Positions 6,701 through 13,021 of a stretch of 13,021 nucleotides of DNA are shown piece after piece. Positions within the stretch are counted from its first letter, which is position 1. Every line of letters begins with the position of its first letter. A program made the position numbers and the translations under genes. The notes under the pieces were generated by a model. That model ran no database searches. It was given only the letters and a program-made list of their open reading frames with translations, and was not told the origin of the DNA. This DNA is from Flavobacterium sp. (GTDB lineage: Bacteria > Bacteroidota > Bacteroidia > Flavobacteriales > Flavobacteriaceae), in contig JAGOAF010000035.1 in assembly GCA_017984035.1 (NCBI GenBank), forward strand, positions 1 to 13,021, written 5' to 3'.

Positions 6701-6745
6701 ATGGGTAAAGATATCTTTACGCTACCATTTACATTAGAAGGTTAA
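6701..6745 (+). other. Possible 14-codon reading frame after purF
   Basis: ATG to TAA encodes MGKDIFTLPFTLEG. It follows an A-rich stretch (AAATAAAATAAAAAACAAC) like the leaders of real genes here, and lies before the main purF terminator. I recognise no family. Codons 2-7 overlap a perfect 16-base palindrome, so the sequence may serve DNA binding or RNA structure instead. It may also be the remnant of a longer gene. Confidence 0.2.
6705..6720. repeat. Perfect 16-base palindrome GTAAAGATATCTTTAC
   Basis: The sequence equals its own reverse complement with no spacer. A second inverted pair follows at 6723-6728 and 6750-6755 (TACCAT/ATGGTA). A palindrome this long has a modest chance of arising by accident in 13 kb of A/T-rich DNA. 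It could be a dimer-binding site or an RNA stem in the purF 3' region. Confidence 0.4.
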
Positions 6746-6765
6746 GTTTATGGTAGATTTGGGGC

Positions 6766-6801
6766 AAAAGAGGAGGAAGCAATTCCTCCTCTTTTATTTT
6801 A
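6766..6801 (+). terminator. Strong intrinsic terminator of the purF transcript
   Basis: Bases 6766-6778 and 6783-6795 form a perfect 13-bp stem (AAAAGAGGAGGAA/TTCCTCCTCTTTT) closed by the stable GNRA tetraloop GCAA. It is followed by ATTTTA. It lies about 125 bases after the purF stop. Confidence 0.85.
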
Positions 6802-6826
6802 TAAAGTATAGAAAAATCAAGACATA

Positions 6827-6856
6827 AAAAATCCGCTGAGTCATCAGCGGATTTTT
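6827..6856 (-). terminator. Bidirectional terminator between purF and sodA
   Basis: A perfect 13-bp stem (6827-6839 with 6844-6856, AAAAATCCGCTGA/TCAGCGGATTTTT) with a 4-base loop has A/T runs on both sides, so it can end transcripts from either strand. It begins 18 bases after the sodA stop and is the main sodA terminator. For plus-strand transcripts it backs up the hairpin at 6766-6801. Confidence 0.85.
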
Positions 6857-6874
6857 ATTTATATCCAAATACGA

Positions 6875-7483
6875 TTATTTGTCTAAAACAAAACGTCTTG
6901 TTACTTCGGTCCAATTGATTACACTAAAGAAAGCTTCAATATAATCGGGTCTTCTGTTTTGGTAGTGCAAGTAGTAAGCGTGTTCCCAAACATCCATTCC
7001 AAGGATTGGTGTTCCTCCACAACCTACTTCCGGCATTAATGGATTATCTTGATTTGGCGTACCACAAACGTCTAATTTTCCACCTTTGTGCACACATAAC
7101 CAAGCCCATCCTGAACCAAATTGAGTAGCTCCTGCTTTAGCAAATTTAGCTTTGAATTCTTCAAAAGATCCAAAAGATGCTTCAATAGCCTCTAGTAATT
7201 CACCAGTTGGTAAACCACCACCGTTTGGAGTCATTACAGACCAAAACAAATTGTGATTGTAAAAACCACCACCGTTGTTACGAACAGCTGCGTTAGTTTT
7301 ATCTAAATTTATTAAAATATTTTCAATCGTTTTACCTTCTAAATCGGTTCCAGCGATTGCTGCATTCAAGTTAGTAGTGTACGCATTGTGGTGTTTTGTA
7401 TGGTGAATTTCCATAGTGCGTGCATCAATGTGCGGTTCTAACGCATCGTAAGCATAAGGTAATGGTGCTAATTCAAAAGCCAT
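6875..7483 (-). CDS. sodA: Superoxide dismutase, Mn type by motif
   Basis: This enzyme converts superoxide to oxygen and hydrogen peroxide. The 202 aa length is normal and there is no signal peptide, so it is cytoplasmic. The metal ligands are visible: His27 in MEIHHTKHH, His77 in [11 protein letters not shown], and Asp164 and His168 in [11 protein letters not shown]. Gly72-Gly73 before the second ligand, and Gln145 in NQDNPLM with no Gln at the earlier Fe-type position, point to the Mn subgroup; use of both metals cannot be excluded. The gene is transcribed towards purF and shielded from it by two terminators. A -7 box lies about 38 bases upstream of its ATG, so it likely has its own promoter and is separate from comF, 94 bases upstream. 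Confidence 0.96.
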   Translation of the reverse strand: MAFELAPLPYAYDALEPHIDARTMEIHHTKHHNAYTTNLNAAIAGTDLEGKTIENILINLDKTNAAVRNNGGGFYNHNLFWSVMTPNGGGLPTGELLEAIEASFGSFEEFKAKFAKAGATQFGSGWAWLCVHKGGKLDVCGTPNQDNPLMPEVGCGGTPILGMDVWEHAYYLHYQNRRPDYIEAFFSVINWTEVTRRFVLDK

Positions 7484-7520
7484 GATATAATTGTTTTAAG
7501 TGAAAATTAAAAAGTGAAAT

Positions 7521-7528
7521 CAAAATTA
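7521..7528 (-). promoter_or_regulatory. -7 promoter box for sodA
   Basis: TAATTTTG on the minus strand fits TAnnTTTG. It would start transcription near 7516, about 33 bases before the sodA ATG. No good TTTG box stands at the usual distance; TTTC about 18 bases upstream is the nearest. Confidence 0.5.
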
Positions 7529-7577
7529 GGCAATTAACTTGAAATAGAAAACGCAATTGGGTTATAATTTTATTTTT

Positions 7578-8261
7578 TTAGGAATCGGCCATAGCCATGC
7601 AAACAATGCTAATCTTGGTTCCAGGAATCTTTAACAACGCTTTGGCACAAACTTCTAATGTTGCTCCTGTGGTAATCACATCGTCAATTAAAAGAAAATG
7701 TTGGTTGTGGTCTTTTTCATTGAAAGTAACATCAAAAATAGTATCTATACCTTCTGTTCTGCCCAAACGATTTTTTTGCGATTGGGTTTTAGAATACACT
7801 TGCCGAAATAAAATAGAAGTGTTAACTGGAATCTGTAATGATTTTGCTAATGCATTTCCAAATTCTGTTACCTGATTATACCCACGTTCGCGTAATTTTT
7901 TAGGGTGTAAAGGAACGGGAATAATGGCATCTAAAGACTGGAGTAATTGGCTGCTTTTTAATTCTTCGGCGTACCATTCGCCCAAAACGGTCCCAATGGC
8001 TTCTTGTCCGCGGTATTTTAGACAATGAATCAATTCTTGGACAATCCCTTTTTTATGAAAATACACTAAAGCTGAAACATGTTCAACCGGGATTCGCCCA
8101 TAAAATTTCTTAAATGCTTCATTTTCTAAATTTAAATGGTGTTGGGTAAGGGGTATTTCATGTCGGCATTTGGTGCAAATTACATTTTCGTTGGCAATCA
8201 AAACGGTTTTGCAACCCGCACAAACAGGCGGAAAAATTAAATGAAGGAGGCTTTTGAACAT
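7578..8261 (-). CDS. comF: ComF-family phosphoribosyltransferase-like protein
   Basis: ComF proteins join a small zinc-binding head to a type I phosphoribosyltransferase domain. They are needed for DNA uptake in some naturally transformable bacteria, acting on the cytoplasmic side. The 227 aa are full length. A four-Cys zinc site is present: Cys14 and Cys17, Cys29 and Cys32. The family motif PVPLHPKKLRERGYNQ is at residues 115-130, and the PRPP-binding loop LIDDVITTGAT at 191-201. The ATG at 8261 places the zinc site right at the N-terminus, as expected. It is divergent from the glycyl-tRNA synthetase gene and upstream of sodA, without other competence genes in view. Its role here may be transformation or some other PRPP-linked task. 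Confidence 0.92.
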   Translation of the reverse strand: MFKSLLHLIFPPVCAGCKTVLIANENVICTKCRHEIPLTQHHLNLENEAFKKFYGRIPVEHVSALVYFHKKGIVQELIHCLKYRGQEAIGTVLGEWYAEELKSSQLLQSLDAIIPVPLHPKKLRERGYNQVTEFGNALAKSLQIPVNTSILFRQVYSKTQSQKNRLGRTEGIDTIFDVTFNEKDHNQHFLLIDDVITTGATLEVCAKALLKIPGTKISIVCMAMADS

Positions 8262-8344
8262 AAGATTTGGGTTTGGATATATAAAAATAAGAAAATCAGT
8301 GCTTCAAACTTTAACTATTTCCTTTTTTTTAAGGACACTTTTTA

Positions 8345-8352
8345 TATTTTTG
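8345..8352 (+). promoter_or_regulatory. -7 promoter box 8 bases before the glycyl-tRNA synthetase ATG
   Basis: TATTTTTG fits TAnnTTTG and only seven bases separate it from the ATG at 8360. Transcription would begin within about four bases of the start codon. No TTTG box is seen at the usual spacing; the upstream region is a T run. Confidence 0.5.
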
Positions 8353-8359
8353 CACTACT

Positions 8360-9907
8360 ATGGCAAAACAAGAAGATTTATTTAAGAATGTCGTTTCGCA
8401 CGCAAAAGAGTACGGATTTATTTTTCCGTCAAGCGAAATATACGATGGATTGAGTGCAGTTTATGATTATGCACAAAACGGAGTAGAATTAAAGAAAAAT
8501 ATTCGCGAATATTGGTGGAAATCAATGGTGCAAATGAACGAGAATATCGTTGGTTTGGACGCGGCGATTTTGATGCATCCTACTACTTGGAAAGCATCAG
8601 GTCACGTGGATGCATTTAACGATCCTTTGATTGATAACAAAGATTCAAAAAGAAGATATAGAGCCGATGTCTTGATTGAGGATTATGCTGAAAAACTAAA
8701 TCAAAAAGCAATCAAAGAAATCGAAAAAGCACGTGTGCGTTTTGGAGAAGCGTTTAACGAACAAGAGTTTGTGACAACCAATGCCCGTGTGATGGAATAC
8801 AAAGCCAAGGAAAGAGAAATTCTAGAAAGAATGGCTCGTTCTTTAGGTAATGAAGATTTAGAGGATGTAAAAGCTTTAATCGAAGAGTTGGAAATTGCTT
8901 GTCCAGAATCAGGATCAAGAAATTGGACTGAAGTACGTCAATTCAATTTGATGTTTGGAACTAAATTAGGCGCTTCTGCTGATTCGGCCATGGATTTATA
9001 TTTGCGTCCAGAAACGGCACAAGGAATTTTTGTCAATTTCTTGAACGTTCAAAAATCAGGGAGAATGAAAGTGCCTTTTGGAATTGCCCAAACGGGTAAA
9101 GCCTTCAGAAACGAAATTGTAGCGCGTCAATTTATCTTCCGTATGCGTGAATTCGAACAAATGGAAATGCAATTTTTTGTGCGTCCAGGCGAAGAAATGC
9201 AATGGTACGAACATTGGAAAGCGACCCGTTTAAAATGGCATTTGTCTTTAGGTTTAGGGAAAGAAAGATACCGTTTTCACGATCACGAAAAATTAGCGCA
9301 TTACGCCAATGCAGCTGCTGATATCGAATTTGATTTCCCGTTTGGGTTCAAAGAATTAGAAGGAATTCACTCGCGTACTGATTTTGATTTGAAAGCACAC
9401 GAACAATATTCAGGAAGAAAATTACAGTATTTTGATGCTGAATTGAACCAAAATTACGTACCGTATGTGGTTGAAACTTCAGTCGGATTAGATAGAATGT
9501 TCTTGGCAGTGTTTGCTACTTCTTTAAAAGAAGAAACTTTAGAAGACGGTTCTACTAGAACTGTGTTGCGTTTGCCAGCAGTTTTGGCTCCAACAAAAGC
9601 TGCAATTTTACCATTGGTTAAAAAGGACGGATTACCAGAAATTGCACATCAAATTATTGCCGATTTGAAATGGGATTTCAATGTAACCTATGATGAGAAA
9701 GATGCGGTAGGAAGACGTTATAGAAGACAAGATGCTTTGGGAACTCCTTTCTGTATTACTGTGGACCATCAAACAATCGAGGACCAAACCGTAACGATTC
9801 GTCATAGAGATAGTATGAAACAAGATCGTGTTCAAATTGCCGACTTGAAAAACATTATCGAAAATGAAGTCTCGATGAAGAATTGGCTGATGAAAATGAA
9901 TGACTAA
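8360..9907 (+). CDS. glyQS: Glycyl-tRNA synthetase, single-chain dimeric type
   Basis: This class II synthetase charges tRNA-Gly with glycine. The 515 aa are normal for the homodimeric (alpha-2) form, distinct from the two-subunit form of E. coli; it is often also named glyS. The catalytic core is clear: GHVDAFNDPL (81-90), RPETAQGIFVNF (216-227), motif 2 with FRNE (249-252) and MREFEQMEMQFF, and motif 3 ETSVGLDR (372-379). The C-terminal anticodon-binding domain spans about 405-505 and includes RRYRRQDALGTPFC. The usual insertion of this form lies near residues 95-190. The start at 8360 matches the family N-terminus (MAKQEDLFKNVVSHAKEYGF). It is divergent from comF, has its own promoter, and ends at a strong terminator, so it is a single-gene unit. 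Confidence 0.97.
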   Translation: MAKQEDLFKNVVSHAKEYGFIFPSSEIYDGLSAVYDYAQNGVELKKNIREYWWKSMVQMNENIVGLDAAILMHPTTWKASGHVDAFNDPLIDNKDSKRRYRADVLIEDYAEKLNQKAIKEIEKARVRFGEAFNEQEFVTTNARVMEYKAKEREILERMARSLGNEDLEDVKALIEELEIACPESGSRNWTEVRQFNLMFGTKLGASADSAMDLYLRPETAQGIFVNFLNVQKSGRMKVPFGIAQTGKAFRNEIVARQFIFRMREFEQMEMQFFVRPGEEMQWYEHWKATRLKWHLSLGLGKERYRFHDHEKLAHYANAAADIEFDFPFGFKELEGIHSRTDFDLKAHEQYSGRKLQYFDAELNQNYVPYVVETSVGLDRMFLAVFATSLKEETLEDGSTRTVLRLPAVLAPTKAAILPLVKKDGLPEIAHQIIADLKWDFNVTYDEKDAVGRRYRRQDALGTPFCITVDHQTIEDQTVTIRHRDSMKQDRVQIADLKNIIENEVSMKNWLMKMND

Positions 9908-9930
9908 GTTTTGATTCAACAAAATAAACA

Positions 9931-9972
9931 ATCAAAAAGTCCCAAATTCAATTGAGTTTGGGACTTTTTGAT
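9931..9972. terminator. Bidirectional terminator between glyQS and thiL
   Basis: A 19-bp stem with one G-U pair (9931-9949 with 9954-9972) and the loop AATT, with A/T-rich tails on both sides. It lies 24 bases after the glycyl-tRNA synthetase stop and 53 bases after the thiL stop, so it can end both convergent transcripts. Confidence 0.9.
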
Positions 9973-9988
9973 TTATCGAATAATGTAT

Positions 9989-10020
9989 AAATCGTATATC
10001 AAAAATCGTATATCGTAAAT
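9989..10020. repeat. Short tandem repeat AAATCGTATATC next to the thiL 3' end
   Basis: AAATCGTATATC occurs at 9989-10000 and again at 10003-10014, a 14-base period. The array ends in GTATATCGTAAAT (10008-10020), which recurs at 11178-11190 next to the lepA stop. It is non-coding and lies within 5 bases of the thiL stop. Confidence 0.6.
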
Positions 10021-10024
10021 GTGA

Positions 10025-11071
10025 TTATTCTGCTATAGCATTCCAGCCTCTGGCTTTCAACGGAATTTTAGTATTGGCTCGCGTTACCAAATGAATGCCT
10101 TCGCTTTCCTGCGTCATATGACCAATAATAGAGAAGTTAGGATTGCCTTTTATTTTGTCAAAATCTTCCATTGCAATTGTGAAAAGCAATTCGTAATCTT
10201 CGCCTCCATTAATCGCCACCGTAGTACTGTCAATGTCAAATTCCTCACATACATTGATGAATTGAGGATCTAAGGGCAATTTGTCTTCGTATAAGTTACA
10301 ACCTACTTTGGATTGTTTACACAAATGTATAATCTCAGACGATAAGCCGTCAGAAATATCAATCATGGAAGTGGGTTTGATTTCCAAAGCGTGCAATAAA
10401 GTACGCACGTCTTTTCGGGCTTCGGGCTTTAATTGACGTTCGATTAAATAGGTATACGCATCCAAATCAGGTTGCGAATTGGGGTTAACCAAAAACACTT
10501 GTTTCTCTCTTTCTAAAACTTGCAATCCCATATAAGCCGCCCCAATATCGCCTGTTACAACTAACAAATCAGTAGATTTGGCTCCGTTTCTATACGTTAA
10601 TTCTGCTTCGTCTGCTTCGCCAATAGCGGTAATTGAAATGATCAATCCTTTTTGCGATGAGGTTGTATCTCCGCCAATTACATCTACTTTGTATTCATTG
10701 GCAGCCAAAGTAATTCCTTCGAATAACTCTTCTAAGGCTTCTAAAGGGAAACGATTGGATACTGCAATAGAAACCGTAATTTGTGTCGCTTTGGCATTCA
10801 TAGCGCAAATATCAGACACATTAGAAACTACCGCTTTGTAACCCAAATGCTTCAACGGCATGTAGGCTAAATCAAAATGGACACCTTCTACTAGCATATC
10901 AGTTGAAACGACCACTTTTTTATCTTTAAAATCCAAGACTGCGGCATCGTCTCCAATTCCTTTTAGGGTTGAAGCTTGCGTAATAGCAAAATTTTTGGTC
11001 AAGTGATCAATCAATCCGAATTCGCCTAATTGCGAAATACTAGTGCGTTGTGGGTTTTTATCTTCAATCAT
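10025..11071 (-). CDS. thiL: Thiamine-monophosphate kinase
   Basis: ThiL phosphorylates thiamine monophosphate with ATP to give thiamine diphosphate, the active cofactor. The 348 aa are normal to slightly long. Family motifs appear in order: GIGDDAAV (38-45), STDMLVEGVHF (56-66), GGDTTSS (133-139), DISDGLSSE (238-246) and GGEDYELLF (289-297). These include the Asp residues that bind Mg and the nucleotide. An in-frame ATG at 11107 would add 12 residues, but it lies upstream of the likely promoter (11097-11104) and the added residues do not look like the family N-terminus, so 11071 is chosen. The gene stands alone with respect to thiamine genes. It follows lepA in the same direction, separated by a terminator. 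Confidence 0.95.
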   Translation of the reverse strand: MIEDKNPQRTSISQLGEFGLIDHLTKNFAITQASTLKGIGDDAAVLDFKDKKVVVSTDMLVEGVHFDLAYMPLKHLGYKAVVSNVSDICAMNAKATQITVSIAVSNRFPLEALEELFEGITLAANEYKVDVIGGDTTSSQKGLIISITAIGEADEAELTYRNGAKSTDLLVVTGDIGAAYMGLQVLEREKQVFLVNPNSQPDLDAYTYLIERQLKPEARKDVRTLLHALEIKPTSMIDISDGLSSEIIHLCKQSKVGCNLYEDKLPLDPQFINVCEEFDIDSTTVAINGGEDYELLFTIAMEDFDKIKGNPNFSIIGHMTQESEGIHLVTRANTKIPLKARGWNAIAE

Positions 11072-11096
11072 AGTGGAGTAGCAAAGTTTAAAGCGG

Positions 11097-11104
11097 CAAA
11101 GGTA
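11097..11104 (-). promoter_or_regulatory. -7 promoter box for thiL
   Basis: TACCTTTG on the minus strand, followed by CC, fits TAnnTTTG well. Transcription would start near 11092, about 21 bases before the ATG at 11071. A TTTG box at normal spacing is not evident. Confidence 0.55.
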
Positions 11105-11141
11105 CAAAGTTTTTTAGGCATAGATTCCTAAATTGAAAAAC

Positions 11142-11171
11142 AAAACCCAACAACTTTCGCTATTGGGTTTT
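11142..11171 (-). terminator. Intrinsic terminator after lepA
   Basis: A perfect 9-bp stem (11142-11150 with 11163-11171, AAAACCCAA/TTGGGTTTT) with a 12-base loop is followed on the minus strand by GTTTTTC. It lies 22 bases after the lepA stop, separating lepA from thiL. Confidence 0.8.
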
Positions 11172-11177
11172 AACTTT

Positions 11178-11190
11178 GTATATCGTAAAT
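11178..11190. repeat. Second copy of GTATATCGTAAAT, next to the lepA stop
   Basis: This 13-base sequence is identical to 10008-10020. Each copy sits within 2-5 bases of a stop codon of a minus-strand gene, in the same orientation. Confidence 0.5.
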
Positions 11191-11192
11191 TA

Positions 11193-12989
11193 TTAATCGT
11201 TCAATTTCAATACTGCCATAAAGGCTTCTTGCGGGATCTCTACGTTTCCTACTTGACGCATACGTTTCTTTCCTTTTTTCTGTTTTTCAAGCAATTTACG
11301 CTTACGTGAAATATCACCTCCATAACATTTAGCCGTAACGTCTTTACGCAACGCTTTAATGGTTTCACGGGCAATAATTTTTGCGCCGATTGCTGCTTGA
11401 ATTGGAATGTCAAATTGTTGTCTCGGAATCAACTCGCGTAATTTTTCCGTCATTTTTTTACCAATATTATACGCATTGTCTTCGTGAATCAAAGCAGAAA
11501 GGGCATCTACAGTTTGAGCGTTCAACAGCACATCTAATTTTACCAATTTAGATGTACGCATTCCAATAGGAGAATAGTCAAACGACGCATATCCTTTAGA
11601 AACGGTTTTCAAACGGTCGTAAAAATCAAATACGATTTCTGCCAATGGCATATCGAAATTCAATTCTACTCTTTCCGTAGTCAAATAGGTTTGGTTGGTT
11701 ATTAATCCACGTTTTTCAATACACAAACTCATTACGTTTCCAACGAAATCTGCTTTAGTAATAATAGTAGCTTTAATATACGGTTCTTCTACTCTGTCCA
11801 ATTTAGAAGGCTCAGGCAAGTCAGAAGGGTTGTTTACAATAAGCGGTGTTTCGGGCTCTTTTTTGGTGTAAGCCAAATACGAAACGTTAGGAACCGTAGT
11901 AATAACAGTCATATCAAACTCACGTTCCAAACGTTCTTGGATAATTTCCATGTGCAACATTCCTAAGAATCCGCAACGGAAACCAAAACCTAATGCGGCA
12001 GAACTCTCAGCTACAAATACTAAGGAAGCATCATTCAATTGGAGTTTTTCCATTGACGAACGTAAGTCTTCGTAGTCTTCGGTATCAACGGGATAAATTC
12101 CGGCAAAAACCATTGGTTTTACATCCTCAAATCCCGTAATCATATTTTGAGTTGGGTCTTTGGCATCGGTCAAAGTGTCTCCTACTTTTACTTCTTTGGC
12201 TTCTTTAATTCCTGAAATCAAGTAACCAACATCACCGGCTGAAATAACTTGTTTCGGAACTTGATTTAATTTTAGGGTACCAATTTCGTCCGCGAAATAT
12301 TCATTGCCTGTAGCCATGAATTTAATTTTTTGTCCTTTTTTGATTTCGCCATTAATCACACGGAAAATAACCTCGATTCCGCGGAAAGGATTGTAAACAG
12401 AGTCAAAGATTAATGCCTGAAGAGGTTCGTCTTTGTTTCCTTTTGGCGCCGGAATTTTTTCGATAATGGCAGCCAAAATATTTTCAACACCAAAACCTGT
12501 TTTCCCTGAAGCGTGAATAATATCTTCTAGTTTACAACCTAATAAATCAATAATGTCGTCGCTTACCTCTTCTGGGTTAGCGCTTGGTAAATCTACTTTA
12601 TTCAAAACCGGAATAATTTCCAAGTCGTTTTCTAAAGCCAAGTACAAATTAGAAATGGTTTGTGCCTGGATACTCTGAGCGGCATCTACAATCAATAGGG
12701 CACCTTCACAAGCCGCAATCGAACGAGAAACTTCATATGAAAAATCTACGTGGCCCGGAGTATCAATCAAGTTCAAGATATACTCTTGACCTTGGTAGGT
12801 GTATTCCATCTGGATGGCGTGACTTTTAATGGTAATTCCACGTTCACGCTCCAAGTCCATATTGTCCAACAATTGTGCTTTTTCTTCACGAGCTGTTACG
12901 GTTTGAGTCGCACCAAGTAATCGGTCGGCAAGCGTACTTTTTCCGTGGTCAATGTGGGCAATTATGCAAAAATTTCTAATGTGTTTCAT
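11193..12989 (-). CDS. lepA: Elongation factor 4 (LepA), translational GTPase
   Basis: LepA is a ribosome-binding GTPase linked to translation under stress and to ribosome assembly. The 598 aa match the family. The GTPase motifs are AHIDHGKST (11-19), RERGITI (48-54), DTPGH (76-80) with His80 as the catalytic histidine, NKVD (130-133) and SGKTG (161-165). Domains II, III and V follow as in EF-G, and domain IV is absent. The LepA-specific C-terminal domain is complete, including the basic stretch [20 protein letters not shown] (557-576) that contacts tRNA. The start at 12989 matches the usual [23 protein letters not shown] junction overlaps it with a possible upstream frame, which would mean co-transcription. 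Confidence 0.98.
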   Translation of the reverse strand: MKHIRNFCIIAHIDHGKSTLADRLLGATQTVTAREEKAQLLDNMDLERERGITIKSHAIQMEYTYQGQEYILNLIDTPGHVDFSYEVSRSIAACEGALLIVDAAQSIQAQTISNLYLALENDLEIIPVLNKVDLPSANPEEVSDDIIDLLGCKLEDIIHASGKTGFGVENILAAIIEKIPAPKGNKDEPLQALIFDSVYNPFRGIEVIFRVINGEIKKGQKIKFMATGNEYFADEIGTLKLNQVPKQVISAGDVGYLISGIKEAKEVKVGDTLTDAKDPTQNMITGFEDVKPMVFAGIYPVDTEDYEDLRSSMEKLQLNDASLVFVAESSAALGFGFRCGFLGMLHMEIIQERLEREFDMTVITTVPNVSYLAYTKKEPETPLIVNNPSDLPEPSKLDRVEEPYIKATIITKADFVGNVMSLCIEKRGLITNQTYLTTERVELNFDMPLAEIVFDFYDRLKTVSKGYASFDYSPIGMRTSKLVKLDVLLNAQTVDALSALIHEDNAYNIGKKMTEKLRELIPRQQFDIPIQAAIGAKIIARETIKALRKDVTAKCYGGDISRKRKLLEKQKKGKKRMRQVGNVEIPQEAFMAVLKLND

Positions 12990-13021
12990 TATTCACTTTC
13001 AATATCAAGTTCAAACCCGAA
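12989..13021 (-). CDS. Possible C-terminal end of the gene upstream of lepA
   Basis: The minus strand reads [10 protein letters not shown] and then TAA, whose last A is the first base of the lepA ATG (TAATG). Ten open codons prove little in themselves. However, the one-base overlap is a common operon junction, and no promoter boxes are visible before lepA. The gene cannot be identified from so little. Confidence 0.3.
   Translation of the reverse strand, partial: FGFELDIESE

Noticed and set aside
8241..8453. Plus-strand open frame of 70 codons upstream of the glycyl-tRNA synthetase gene
   Set aside because: It overlaps the comF start and then the start of the synthetase gene in another frame, and the translated residues look like random A/T-rich sequence.
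7578..9907. comF with the glycyl-tRNA synthetase gene as a novel two-gene system
   Set aside because: They are divergent, unrelated housekeeping-type genes with no shared signal; ordinary neighbours.
11171..11178. TAACTTTG on the plus strand, a match to the -7 promoter box
   Set aside because: It would drive only antisense RNA into lepA, has no TTTG at the proper spacing, and overlaps the lepA terminator stem; chance is the simpler explanation.
11103..11180. Inverted repeat TACAAAGTT / AACTTTGTA around the lepA terminator
   Set aside because: Nine bases separated by 60 in A/T-rich DNA are expected by chance, and the tighter hairpin inside it explains the region.

Overview
The window looks like core chromosome from a member of the Bacteroidota, most likely a Flavobacterium or close relative. 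Four things point there: low G+C with A/T-rich gaps, no Shine-Dalgarno sequence before any gene start, several promoters of the Bacteroidota type (TAnnTTTG near -7, in the best case with TTTG about 20 bases upstream), and proteins that read as flavobacterial versions of housekeeping enzymes. I see no transposase, phage gene, CRISPR array, tRNA or rRNA, and no gene-free stretch longer than about 240 bases.

Layout. Bases 1-2351 on the minus strand carry acpP, fabF and a 3'-truncated rnc (acyl carrier protein, beta-ketoacyl-ACP synthase II, RNase III). A divergent control region (2352-2526) separates them from a plus-strand group: purN, rnhA, a PfkB-family kinase and a long purF-type amidophosphoribosyltransferase (2527-6640). 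Two strong hairpin terminators (6766-6856) lie between purF and the convergent sodA (minus). comF (minus) follows and diverges from the glycyl-tRNA synthetase gene (plus, 8360-9907). A 19-bp stem terminator separates that gene from convergent thiL (minus). lepA (minus) fills the right end and overlaps by one base what may be the last codons of another gene.

Function. purF and purN encode the first and third steps of de novo purine synthesis, and the PfkB kinase between them may act on a purine nucleoside or a sugar (inference). acpP and fabF form the usual fatty-acid elongation pair. rnc and rnhA are RNA-processing enzymes, glycyl-tRNA synthetase and LepA serve translation, SodA handles superoxide, and ThiL makes thiamine diphosphate.

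The more unusual signals lie in and around gene borders. A terminator-like hairpin sits inside the first 20 codons of rnc. The fabF and purF leaders both carry terminator-like hairpins next to TTGACA/TATAAT-like boxes. The glycyl-tRNA synthetase promoter lies so close to its ATG that the mRNA may be almost leaderless. A 13-base motif recurs just after both thiL and lepA. The PurF homologue has altered positions in its glutaminase half. I did not find a clear new multi-gene system here.
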